DNA of 24,642 nt, taken from JAUWMI01 sp964630455 (GTDB lineage: Bacteria; Sumerlaeota; Sumerlaeia; MWCT01; JAUWMI01). Under the pieces are notes generated by a model. That model had not been told where the DNA came from and searched no databases. It worked only from the letters and a program-made list of their open reading frames with translations. The position numbers and the translations under genes were made by a program. Location of the stretch: assembly GCA_964630455.1 (NCBI GenBank), contig CAZVVA010000027.1, positions 1 through 24,642 of the forward strand, given 5' to 3'. Shown here one piece after another: positions 1-7,382 of this stretch; position 1 is the stretch's first letter; each line of letters starts with the position of its first letter.

Positions 1-28
1 CCAGTAACCGCGCGGTTCTGGAATCCTG

Positions 29-57
29 TTGACACAGATTCAACCCAGCCGTATAAA
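29..57 (+). promoter_or_regulatory. sigma-70-type promoter for the amidase-like/GerMN operon
   Basis: A perfect -35 hexamer TTGACA (29-34) is followed after exactly 17 bases by TATAAA (52-57), five of six matches to the -10 consensus. Transcription would begin near 64-65 and leave a leader of about 46 nt before the ATG at 111. This is the best housekeeping promoter in the window. The call rests on sequence alone. Confidence 0.72.
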
Positions 58-110
58 AGTACGTGTGTTCTGGATGTGCAAAGAGTAAATCGAAATAATA
101 CGGGGACGAA

Positions 111-1376
111 ATGCATAGGCGGTCTGCGATAATTCTGCTACTGTGCGTTCTGGCTGTTGGTACTGTTGGGGTGCATTTGCCGCGAGACGTCGGCGCGCAG
201 GAGCTGCTGCGTATTGAGCTTCCATCGGGAGAAGCCACCGACATTCCGATTGTCGTGGTTGATGATATTCCGTATCTGGCGATGAGCGCTATCGTCGAGC
301 TCTTGCGCAGTGCGCGGCACGAATACCGGCTCGAATGGGATAGTAGCCTGGGAACGCTCCGGGTATTGACCGACGAGACCAACTATAGCCTGTTTCTCGA
401 TAAGAGCGCTCTTCTGGCGGGGAGCTCTATTGTCGAATGTAAGCATCCGCTGCGCATTCTGCAAGGGCAGGTGTTGATCCCCGTTGACTCTTTTGTAATA
501 CTCAACAAGTACCTTGGTGAATTTCATGTTGAGCTGCCCTCTGGGCCGCCGGAAGCAATGCCCAGTCCGGTTCTTCCTGAAGGCCCATATCCTGACTCCA
601 CGCTGCGACCAGAAGAGCCACCGGAGGATGCTCTCATTTCGCGCCTGGCGCATGTTGAGCTTCCACCGTACCTTTCCGTGAAGTCAGGCGAGGCCTTGCA
701 GGCTATTACCAGCACTGAAAATGTTATCCCATTGCGTCATTTGGCAATTGATCCGGACAACGGCTCGCTTCGGTTCCCGGAACTGAAGGACCCGAACCAT
801 CCAAACCAGATCACCCTGGATATTGCCACGAAGTGTCAGGCGATTTTGGCGCGTGAGGGATCAATTCAGACAACCATTATTCGCCCGGACAGAAAAGCCT
901 CGCTGGAGGATCGAATGAACCGGATCAATACATCCGGCGCAGACGTCTTGCTCTGCCTGCGAGTAGGCGCGTCGGAGTTTCGCGATGTTGCAGGGTTGCA
1001 AGTTTATTGTACGAATGAAGCGGTAGATTGGCAGGGACGCCAGTACAGCGAGGAATTCGGCGAGCCTGCACTTCTTCCTCTGGGACTGCAGTACCTACCG
1101 TATCAATACCAGAGTTTGATGCTTGCAAATTATGTCAAGCGAGAGCTGGCCAAGTCGGTGGCGAGTAGTGTGTGGGAGATAAAGGTAGCACCCCTGTTTG
1201 TGCTAAAGCGTGCAGCTATGTGCTCGGTAATGGTGGAAGTGGGACTCCTCACGAATCCGAAAGATGCGAAACGCCTGTCTGAGCTCGGCCAGCGCGAACT
1301 GATTGCACGAGCAATCGCCGCCTCCGTGCTAAACTACCGCCGCTACCTGGAAACAGCGGAGAAGCTCACACCATGA
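111..1376 (+). CDS. secreted amidase_3-fold protein with degenerate zinc site
   Basis: A 421-residue exported protein. Residues 1-30 are a signal peptide. Residues about 45-140 resemble a copper amine oxidase N-like (stalk) domain of the kind fused to cell-wall hydrolases. A proline-rich linker follows (142-172), then an N-acetylmuramoyl-L-alanine amidase (Amidase_3) fold from about 205. Recognisable blocks are IDPDNGS (213-219), a LDIA helix (236-239), an R..D..SLEDR stretch (258-268) and VEVGLLTN (375-382). In active enzymes the first block is DPGHGG, a Glu lies before the LxIA helix, and a His sits in the block seen here as LCLRVGAS (281-288). All three zinc ligands are missing and only the late Glu (376) remains. 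It is therefore probably not a catalytic amidase but a peptidoglycan-binding or regulatory relative. It overlaps the next gene by four bases (ATGA), which suggests coupled translation. GGGGA lies just upstream of the chosen ATG. Confidence 0.88.
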   Translation: MHRRSAIILLLCVLAVGTVGVHLPRDVGAQELLRIELPSGEATDIPIVVVDDIPYLAMSAIVELLRSARHEYRLEWDSSLGTLRVLTDETNYSLFLDKSALLAGSSIVECKHPLRILQGQVLIPVDSFVILNKYLGEFHVELPSGPPEAMPSPVLPEGPYPDSTLRPEEPPEDALISRLAHVELPPYLSVKSGEALQAITSTENVIPLRHLAIDPDNGSLRFPELKDPNHPNQITLDIATKCQAILAREGSIQTTIIRPDRKASLEDRMNRINTSGADVLLCLRVGASEFRDVAGLQVYCTNEAVDWQGRQYSEEFGEPALLPLGLQYLPYQYQSLMLANYVKRELAKSVASSVWEIKVAPLFVLKRAAMCSVMVEVGLLTNPKDAKRLSELGQRELIARAIAASVLNYRRYLETAEKLTP

Positions 1377-2023
1377 AAACTCAACATACTCGGCAGACGG
1401 GTTCCCGCACACGGCGTGAACGGACAAAAGACGAGGTCCCGACTGCTCGGTTTATGACTGTCGTGATCGCGGTCTCATGTATCGCCATCGTGTTAGGGCT
1501 CTACTTTATCAACGTTCTGTTTAAACATGGATTGTCTCCGGAACCGCTCAGGACGGCCGATGTAGTGCCGGGAGCTTTCCCAGCTGCAAGGTCCATCGCC
1601 GCCCCAAATCAGGTTAGAATCTTTTATACCACGAACGGCCGATATCTCACACCTGAAGTAGTTGATCTGCCGCGGGAGATGAACTCGTACGAAACAGCAC
1701 GATTTGTCCTTGAGGAGCTGCTAAAAGGGCCGCGCGTGCGAATTTTTGAGTCGCCGATCCCCTCTGATACAACATTACTGGCGATGTACGTGCAGAAGAA
1801 CGAGATAGTGGTGAATTTGTCGAAAGAATTTCGCGAGAATTTCCATGGCGGACTGGTTCCCGAGTTGCTCTGTGTTTATTCGATTGTGAACAGCCTTATT
1901 CTGAACTGTAAAGAGTATGAACGCGTGCGGTTTTTGATCGAAGGACAGGTGGTTGATACGTTGGGTGGCAATGTTGACTTAACCGTACCGCTTGTTGAGG
2001 ATCTCTCGTTAATTCGCTGGTAA
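1373..2023 (+). CDS. membrane-anchored GerMN-domain protein
   Basis: 216 residues. The first 26 are basic and presumably cytoplasmic, one membrane segment spans about 27-50, and a GerMN domain (sporulation/germination family) fills about 79-216. Family-like features are the VRIFYTTNGRYL strand (81-92), the ETARFVLEELLKGP helix (107-120), a strand-turn containing IVVNLS (145-150), and a final IEGQVVDTLGG stretch (189-199). GerMN domains occur in lipoproteins and envelope proteins of non-sporulating bacteria too, often beside cell-wall amidases, and are thought to bind peptidoglycan. Its start codon overlaps the stop of the amidase-like gene, so the two are co-transcribed and probably made in balance. 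An extracytoplasmic role at the cell wall is inferred. It need not have anything to do with spores: no sporulation gene is nearby. Confidence 0.88.
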   Translation: MKTQHTRQTGSRTRRERTKDEVPTARFMTVVIAVSCIAIVLGLYFINVLFKHGLSPEPLRTADVVPGAFPAARSIAAPNQVRIFYTTNGRYLTPEVVDLPREMNSYETARFVLEELLKGPRVRIFESPIPSDTTLLAMYVQKNEIVVNLSKEFRENFHGGLVPELLCVYSIVNSLILNCKEYERVRFLIEGQVVDTLGGNVDLTVPLVEDLSLIRW

Positions 2024-2028
2024 AATGC

Positions 2029-2073
2029 GGTAGATTGCCTTCCGCAGATTAGGTAGATTGGTTTCCGTAGATA
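2029..2073. repeat. two-copy imperfect 23-bp tandem repeat
   Basis: GGTAGATTGCCTTCCGCAGA (2029-2048) recurs 23 bases later as GGTAGATTGGTTTCCGTAGA (2052-2071), with three differences over these 20 bases. It lies between the GerMN stop codon and the terminator. Purpose unknown; it may simply be a local duplication. Confidence 0.5.
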
Positions 2074-2088
2074 TTGGTGCGTTGTGAG

Positions 2089-2135
2089 AAAAACCCCGCA
2101 GCCTACTTTTTACGAAGGCTCAGCCGGGGTTTTTT
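2089..2135. terminator. bidirectional rho-independent terminator
   Basis: AAAAACCCCG (2089-2098) pairs with CGGGGTTTTT (2125-2134), and an inner AGCCT/AGGCT stem (2100-2104 with 2116-2120) extends the hairpin. An A-run on the left and a T-run on the right make it work on both strands. This fits its place between the convergent GerMN gene (ends 2023, +) and the symporter gene (ends 2245, -). Confidence 0.8.
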
Positions 2136-2144
2136 GCGTAAAAA

Positions 2145-2182
2145 TGTAGGGGCTTATCCGCCGCGGCGGATAAGCCCCTACA
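2145..2182. repeat. perfect 38-bp palindrome
   Basis: The left half TGTAGGGGCTTATCCGCCG (2145-2163) is the exact reverse complement of the right half (2164-2182), with no loop. It follows the bidirectional terminator in the convergent spacer. It could reinforce termination, but it has no T-run of its own and its ends resemble REP-like elements. A similar GTAG...CTAC-bounded inverted repeat lies at 23684-23732. Confidence 0.85.
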
Positions 2183-2244
2183 AGTTATTTGCGCTAATGC
2201 GCATAGCAGATTCGCGGAGACGAGCGGCAAGGCAAACTGCTGGA

Positions 2245-3783
2245 TCAAAGCTCTGCCGGGGTAACTGCAGCCTTCTGTTTTTTGGGGAAAAACACGCTGA
2301 TCCCGTAGCCCATTCCCATGGTCGTCAGGCATCCAATAGGGCAGAACCAGGGCCATGCAATCTTAGGAAATAGGCCGAAGAAAGCAGGCATACTGTCAGG
2401 GAAGAGCCCGTATAGTAACGGGAAGAAGCTGACCACCACAACTACCACGCCCCCTGTGATTGCACCGGTAATCACGCCTCGCTGGTCAGTCTGCTTGGTC
2501 AGAAATCCCAGCAGAAACGTTCCGAGCAGCGCACCGTAGGTGAGTGACGGAATCGCCAGACAGATGTCAAGCAGCTTGTATTCCGGAGGGGCTATTCGCG
2601 GAATAAAGGCGATAAAGATCAGTATGACTCCCCAGATGACCGTGGCAATCTTCGCAACCAGTACATAATGGAGCTCGCTGGCCTTGCGCTTAATGTACAT
2701 TTTGTAGAAGTCATTGACCGCAATATTGGCCAGCGCATTGACGTCAGAGCTGGTCGTGGACATGGCGGCAGCGAATATAGCGGCAATCACCATGCCAACA
2801 AAGCCAACCGGCATATGATTGATGATGAAGTATGGAAAGATGTCAGCATCCTTGGTCAGGGTCGGGAAATTGCCGGAAAAGAAGGCGAACAGCATAACCC
2901 CGAGGAAGAGAAAGAAGAGAAATTGTGGTATGATAATGATGCCGCTACCGATAATGGCGCGGCGGCTTTCTTTCTGGCTCCGACACGCCAGGAGGCGTTG
3001 TCCAATGGTCTGGTCTGTTCCATGAGTTGCCATGCATAGGAAGCAGCCGCCGACAAATCCGGAAAGCACAGTGTAATTAATGCTGAAGTCGAGAATGCGG
3101 AAGTCAAACAGCTTGAGTCTACCTGCGTCCGAGGCGATCTGAAACACGCTCCCCAGACTAACTTTGTCGAGAATGGTGAGCATGGCCACAAGCCCTCCGA
3201 AGATATATATGGTAAACATGAGCACTTCTGTCCAGACCACGGCTCGAAATCCGCCAAAAGAGGTATAGATCAGGGCTATGCCTACGCTAAGAATCACACA
3301 GTAGTGGAACGGCCATGAAGGAATGATCTGGTTCATAACAATGGCAGGAATGTAGACGCGAATCCCGGTGGCCAGGGCACGCGTAACGAAGAAGGTAATG
3401 CCCGCGATATTTTTCGCCGCAGTCCCAAATCGCCCTTCGAGATATTTGTAAATTGACTGATGTTCTCCTTTATAGAGCCGTGGCACAAACAGGTAACCCA
3501 GGATAACCCGCGCTGCCAGATAGCCAAACGTGAGCTGGAGAAATACGAGACTGCCGCCGTATGCCCAGGCGGGCGCTGCAATGACTGTGGCAGCCGAGGT
3601 TTCCGTGGCCACGATCGAGAGCATCACCGCCCACCAGGGGAGATTGCGGCCACCCAGGAAATAATCCTTGGTGGTGCGTTGCATGCGTGTGAAGTAGAGC
3701 CCGATCGTGGTGATTGCGAAGATAAATAAGATGACCACGCCAATATCAATTGCGCTGAGTTTCACCCCTGCAATTCCTTCCAT
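2245..3783 (-). CDS. sodium:solute symporter (SSS family)
   Basis: 512 residues, very hydrophobic, with about 13 membrane segments as expected for the sodium:solute symporter (LeuT-fold) family. Diagnostic stretches are TTKDYFLGGRNLPWW (37-51) after the first helix, YTSFGGFRAVVWTEVLM (173-189, the SSS signature region), GTDQTIGQRLLACR (255-268) and MSTTSSDVNALANI (341-354), where Ser/Thr residues form the Na2 site in characterised members. It should use the sodium gradient to import a sugar, amino acid, organic acid or similar small solute. The substrate cannot be read from the sequence. An AAAGGAG ribosome site lies eight bases before the ATG, which fixes the start. The gene lies 84 bp downstream of the WaaP-like kinase on the same strand and may share its promoter. 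Confidence 0.94.
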   Translation of the reverse strand: MEGIAGVKLSAIDIGVVILFIFAITTIGLYFTRMQRTTKDYFLGGRNLPWWAVMLSIVATETSAATVIAAPAWAYGGSLVFLQLTFGYLAARVILGYLFVPRLYKGEHQSIYKYLEGRFGTAAKNIAGITFFVTRALATGIRVYIPAIVMNQIIPSWPFHYCVILSVGIALIYTSFGGFRAVVWTEVLMFTIYIFGGLVAMLTILDKVSLGSVFQIASDAGRLKLFDFRILDFSINYTVLSGFVGGCFLCMATHGTDQTIGQRLLACRSQKESRRAIIGSGIIIIPQFLFFLFLGVMLFAFFSGNFPTLTKDADIFPYFIINHMPVGFVGMVIAAIFAAAMSTTSSDVNALANIAVNDFYKMYIKRKASELHYVLVAKIATVIWGVILIFIAFIPRIAPPEYKLLDICLAIPSLTYGALLGTFLLGFLTKQTDQRGVITGAITGGVVVVVVSFFPLLYGLFPDSMPAFFGLFPKIAWPWFCPIGCLTTMGMGYGISVFFPKKQKAAVTPAEL

Positions 3784-3841
3784 GCTTATTCTTCTCCTTT
3801 GGTCTGAATCAGTGAATGTGCGATCAGTACGATCCTGCTAA

Positions 3842-3858
3842 AGGATAGATGCTATCCT
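3842..3858. repeat. small hairpin between kinase and symporter genes
   Basis: AGGATAG (3842-3848) and CTATCCT (3852-3858) form a perfect 7-bp stem with a 3-nt loop. On the minus strand it follows the stop of the kinase gene and is followed by only a short TTTA, so it is at best a weak terminator or an mRNA-processing hairpin. Confidence 0.4.
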
Positions 3859-3867
3859 CTCCGCGGG

Positions 3868-4758
3868 CTAAAAGCATTTCGGCTCGCCCTTGCGTTTTGC
3901 AATGCGGTTGATTCGCCAGAGCAAGCGCCTGAGCATTCGCTCGCTAAGATCGGGGCCGAAGTAGAGCCGAAGAAAGCGCACGCGATCTTTTTTGCCCAGT
4001 GCCGAAAACGGTAATGATCGAAAAAGCTGGAAAAAGTTTTTTCTCCTCTGCCTTGCCGAAATGCGTCTGCCAATGCGGCAATGGTCCAAATCAATAATGG
4101 AAAACCTGAATTCTGGCCGAACGTCAGTGCTACTGCTAATGAGAATATGGTGGCTGCTGAAATCGTCGTGGTAGAATCCGCGGTGATGTAAGCCACCAAG
4201 AAACTCAGCCAGCGAGCTCACCAAATCCCTTTTCTCCCGGGCCGACCTGATTTCTTGCAGAAGATCGTAGAGCGACGTTGTGCCTGCTACGTGGCGTGTT
4301 ACCAGATAATGCTCTTTGAGCAAGGCGCCGGCGCGTCGCTCCGCGTAGATCAGCGGCACAGCTGTCGGGATTGAGGCGGCCAGGAGCTGATGTCCCAGTT
4401 TCCATTCACGTTTTGCTTTGCTGGAAACAAAAAGGGAACCAAGGGCTTTCTTAAAGTTCCTCACGCGGCAACGCTTTGCATAAAGGCGCTCGGAGATCCC
4501 CGCAGCGTTCTGAAAATCGAAGCTCACCACCAGCCGGGTATTCGAAGACTTTACCACGGCGTATTGGTCCTGCGGCTGGCTTTTCAGGGTATTCCAGGGA
4601 ATCTGCCTGAGACGGAGATGGGCGTAGTCGGCCAAGCAAATGCCGCGGAGCTCACCATCCTGATACGGAACTGCTCGGCTTTGCGTTGATGTGTTGCATA
4701 CACGCGTGGAGGAAGACATTGCGAAAGGTGCCATGGTGTTATGCACGTGCACTTTCAT
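3868..4758 (-). CDS. WaaP/KdkA-like lipopolysaccharide kinase family protein
   Basis: 296 residues. The protein-kinase-like fold of the lipopolysaccharide kinase family is recognisable from a Lys strand (YAKR, K95), a Glu helix (KREWKLG, E118), the catalytic loop LHHRGFYHDDFSSHHILI (190-207), which corresponds to LHxxGYYHRDFxxxH in WaaP/KdkA, and the metal-binding IIDLDHC (221-227). Known members phosphorylate Kdo or heptose in the LPS inner core from the cytoplasmic side. That acceptor is inferred here, not shown. The catalytic loop reads HDD rather than the commoner HRD, with the catalytic Asp kept. The first 60 residues are poorly conserved and the start is uncertain: Met9 and Met14 are alternatives, and none has a strong ribosome site. 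No LPS core gene is adjacent. A promoter candidate lies at 4807-4836. Confidence 0.82.
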   Translation of the reverse strand: MKVHVHNTMAPFAMSSSTRVCNTSTQSRAVPYQDGELRGICLADYAHLRLRQIPWNTLKSQPQDQYAVVKSSNTRLVVSFDFQNAAGISERLYAKRCRVRNFKKALGSLFVSSKAKREWKLGHQLLAASIPTAVPLIYAERRAGALLKEHYLVTRHVAGTTSLYDLLQEIRSAREKRDLVSSLAEFLGGLHHRGFYHDDFSSHHILISSSTDVRPEFRFSIIDLDHCRIGRRISARQRRKNFFQLFRSLPFSALGKKDRVRFLRLYFGPDLSERMLRRLLWRINRIAKRKGEPKCF

Positions 4759-4806
4759 TTATCTCTGTTTCAGCAACCGGCGATACTGCTTGTATGGCAA
4801 TAGCTG

Positions 4807-4836
4807 ATTAAGGGATTACGTCTCCAGTGGTGTCAA
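4807..4836 (-). promoter_or_regulatory. possible promoter for the WaaP-like kinase
   Basis: On the minus strand a perfect TTGACA (4831-4836) is followed after 18 bases by CTTAAT (4807-4812), four of six matches to the -10 consensus. It lies about 50 bases before the proposed start codon at 4758. The weak -10 keeps confidence moderate. Confidence 0.4.
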
Positions 4837-5088
4837 GCTGATTCTTCGCATATGGCTGCTCACTAAAGAATGCTGTAGACTTTCTTAAACAGGAATTGTA
4901 GTCATTAATATAGAGAGGTCAAACACTATTTTTGCTCGCTCCTGCGAATTCGTAGCGCATTGGTGGAAGACAGTGAATGATAATAAGCCTCTCGGACTTT
5001 TATACCTAATCTACTGGCGACCGCATCGGATGGGTTCGTGCGCGCCAGTAGTGACCACGGCTATCATTAGAGCAGAAAGCAGATTCTT
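4837..5088. other. divergent spacer between kinase and RNase R genes
   Basis: No coding region. The left edge holds the candidate kinase promoter. The right edge (5011-5051) holds a hairpin: CTACTGGCG (5011-5019) pairs perfectly with CGCCAGTAG (5043-5051), ending 37 bases before the RNase R start, so it should lie in that gene's leader. No convincing -35/-10 pair for RNase R was found. Confidence 0.5.
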
Positions 5089-7227
5089 GTGCAGTCATTA
5101 AAGCAACGAGCCGAGGCAGTGCTGCGCAGCGCATCACCTCGCACGCTTCGAGTCATGGACATCGTGAAGCGTTTGGGGTTGCGTCCTGCTCAGCGACGAC
5201 TGGTGCGGCATGCCTTGCGTGAGCTCAGTCGCGAAGGGAAGGTACACCGATTCAAGGCGCAGCGCTATGGAATCCTCGATGCTCCGGAGATCGTTACTGG
5301 TAAGATCGAAATCGCTGCAAAGGGATACGGATTTGTGCGCATACATTCGCGTGAAGGCGTGGAACGGGTGGCGGATGTTTTCATTGCCCGCCGCAATCTC
5401 GCGACCGCTGTGCACGGAGATACCGTAGCGGTCCGCATGATCAGACGCCCGGGCGAGAAGCCCGAAGGCCGCATTGTCGAGGTGCTCGCGCGAGGCCGCG
5501 CTATTCTGGTCGGACAGTTTCAGCATGCCAAACGAGGCGGTATCGTGATAGCGCGCGATCAGCGCATCGGTCGCCACGTGGTCGTATCGCAGCCGCCTGC
5601 GCGCCTGCACGTGGAGAACGGCGCCTGGGTGGTGGTGAAGATTACAGACTGGACGTCTGGACGTGATCCCCTTCTGGGCACAATCGTCGACGTTCTCGGC
5701 GATAAGAAGATGCTGCTTACTGACGTTCTGCTGGTAGTTCGAGATTACGGCGTACAGCCGGAGTTTCCAAAGGCAGTGCTGCGTGCAGCCCGTGAGGTTG
5801 CCACGGCGATTGCGCCCAAAGAATTGGCCCGCCGCCAGGACTTCCGACCACTGCGCACGATAACGATTGACCCGGTGGATGCTAAGGATTTCGACGACGC
5901 TCTCTCCATCGAAGTTCTTGAAAACGGCGTTTTCCGCCTGGGGGTGCACATTGCCGACGTGTCGCATTACGTTGCTGAAGGCTCACTCATTGATAAAGAG
6001 GCACGGGAGCGAGGCACCAGCATCTATCCGGTGGATCGTGTGATCCCAATGTTACCTGAGGCGCTTTCAAACACCATTTGCAGTCTGCGTCCGGACGAAG
6101 ACCGCCTGACCATGAGTGTGATCATTGACGTTGACTCGAATGGCCAGGTACGCGATTACCGGTTCTACGAGGCGATCATTCGGTCGCGCTTTCGGATGAC
6201 ATACGAAGAGGTAGAGGCAGTATTCGATCGTTCTGATCCGTGGATACTGTCGAAATACCAGTCGGTGCAAGACGATCTACTTGCACTAAAGGCGCTGAGC
6301 GATCGGCTGCGTCAGGTGCGAGCAGCGCGGGGCAGTCTGGATCTCGATATGCCGGAAACCGAGGTACTTTTCAACTCCGCGGGCCAGGTGGTTGATGTGA
6401 GGCGTAAGATTCGCCTGGCCAGTCATCGTCTGGTCGAGGAATGCATGGTGCTGGCGAACGAGGTGGTGGCACAGCATCTCTTCTGGCTGAAAATTCCTTC
6501 ACTCTATCGTGTACACGAAAAGCCAGCGCGCGAAAAGCTGGAGCGGATGGTTCCGATATTGGCTAATTTGGGCATCACGCTGCGGTCTTCGCGCGGAAAA
6601 ATTGTTGAGCAGCTGCAATCCGTGCTCACGCGTGCCGAGCACCTGCCTTACGGCTATATGATCCGCCGTTTGATTTTGCGTGCAATGATGCGCGCGCAAT
6701 ATAGCGCAGAGAACAAGGGTCATTTCGGCATTGCCAGCGCCTGCTACACGCATTTTACCTCACCGATCCGCCGCTATCCGGACCTCGTTGTGCATCGCAT
6801 CTTAAGAGAGTCAATGCATCAAAGACAGCTAACAGACGATCGGCAGCAGGAGCTTGCCCAAAGCTTGCCAGCAATTGCGCAACTTGCTACGGATCGTGAA
6901 GATCGTGCGGATGTGATTGAGAGAGAGGCAATGCTTGTGAAGTCGCTCGAGTTTATGCACGCATTTCTGGGTGAAGAATTCGAATCCACCGTGTCGGGCA
7001 TTGCTAATCACGGCGTGTACGTGGAATTGGACCAGTATCCGGTTGAGGGATTAATACCGTTGCGCAATCTGCCCAGCGACTCGTATGAATACGATGAAGA
7101 GCGGCTGCTGCTCAAGGCTCGAAAGCGTGGGATTACCTTTGTGCTTGGTCAACGCGTGCTGGTTTCGCTCGAACGGGTTGATCTGGTGAATCGCCGTATG
7201 GACTTTGGTTTTCAAAAAATTCTGTAG
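5089..7227 (+). CDS. rnr: ribonuclease R (RNase II/R family exoribonuclease)
   Basis: 712 residues. It degrades structured RNA from the 3' end, releasing nucleoside 5'-monophosphates, and acts in mRNA decay and RNA quality control. Domain order is complete: N-terminal winged helix (about 5-62), cold-shock/OB domains (about 68-135 and 140-215), RNB catalytic domain (about 250-580) and a C-terminal S1 domain (about 628-712). The catalytic motif DPVDAKDFDDA (261-271) holds the conserved magnesium-binding Asp residues. The start is GTG. It is preferred over the ATG at 5155 because the winged helix begins upstream of that Met, though no strong ribosome site is visible. The long lysine-rich tail of enterobacterial RNase R is absent. 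A hairpin at 5011-5051 may sit in its leader. It is flanked by genes on the other strand, so it is probably monocistronic. Confidence 0.95.
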   Translation: MQSLKQRAEAVLRSASPRTLRVMDIVKRLGLRPAQRRLVRHALRELSREGKVHRFKAQRYGILDAPEIVTGKIEIAAKGYGFVRIHSREGVERVADVFIARRNLATAVHGDTVAVRMIRRPGEKPEGRIVEVLARGRAILVGQFQHAKRGGIVIARDQRIGRHVVVSQPPARLHVENGAWVVVKITDWTSGRDPLLGTIVDVLGDKKMLLTDVLLVVRDYGVQPEFPKAVLRAAREVATAIAPKELARRQDFRPLRTITIDPVDAKDFDDALSIEVLENGVFRLGVHIADVSHYVAEGSLIDKEARERGTSIYPVDRVIPMLPEALSNTICSLRPDEDRLTMSVIIDVDSNGQVRDYRFYEAIIRSRFRMTYEEVEAVFDRSDPWILSKYQSVQDDLLALKALSDRLRQVRAARGSLDLDMPETEVLFNSAGQVVDVRRKIRLASHRLVEECMVLANEVVAQHLFWLKIPSLYRVHEKPAREKLERMVPILANLGITLRSSRGKIVEQLQSVLTRAEHLPYGYMIRRLILRAMMRAQYSAENKGHFGIASACYTHFTSPIRRYPDLVVHRILRESMHQRQLTDDRQQELAQSLPAIAQLATDREDRADVIEREAMLVKSLEFMHAFLGEEFESTVSGIANHGVYVELDQYPVEGLIPLRNLPSDSYEYDEERLLLKARKRGITFVLGQRVLVSLERVDLVNRRMDFGFQKIL

Positions 7228-7382
7228 GGGAGTGGGATTGGCGCATCACCGCCAGGGGAGCACCGAGCAAGTTACGCGCTTTGTTCATTGGTTTCTCGAA
7301 AACCGTTTGATTGACATCGGGACTTGAGGAGTACGAGCAACCAGGAGGTATGGCCAGTCTTTTCGCGCCGCAGGGCCTGCGC

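Noticed and set aside
2074..2373. Plus-strand frame across the terminator, palindrome and symporter 3' end
   Set aside because: It translates through a terminator and a palindrome and runs antisense to the symporter gene. No family-like sequence.
5134..5967. Long open frame (277 codons) on the minus strand inside the RNase R gene
   Set aside because: It lies wholly antisense to a complete RNase R with intact domains, has no ribosome site, and its translation is rich in His and Arg with no domain. It is a codon-bias shadow.
7290..7304. GGTTT/AAACC hairpin in the convergent RNase R/PfkB spacer as a terminator
   Set aside because: Only five base pairs, AT-rich and with no T-run on either strand.
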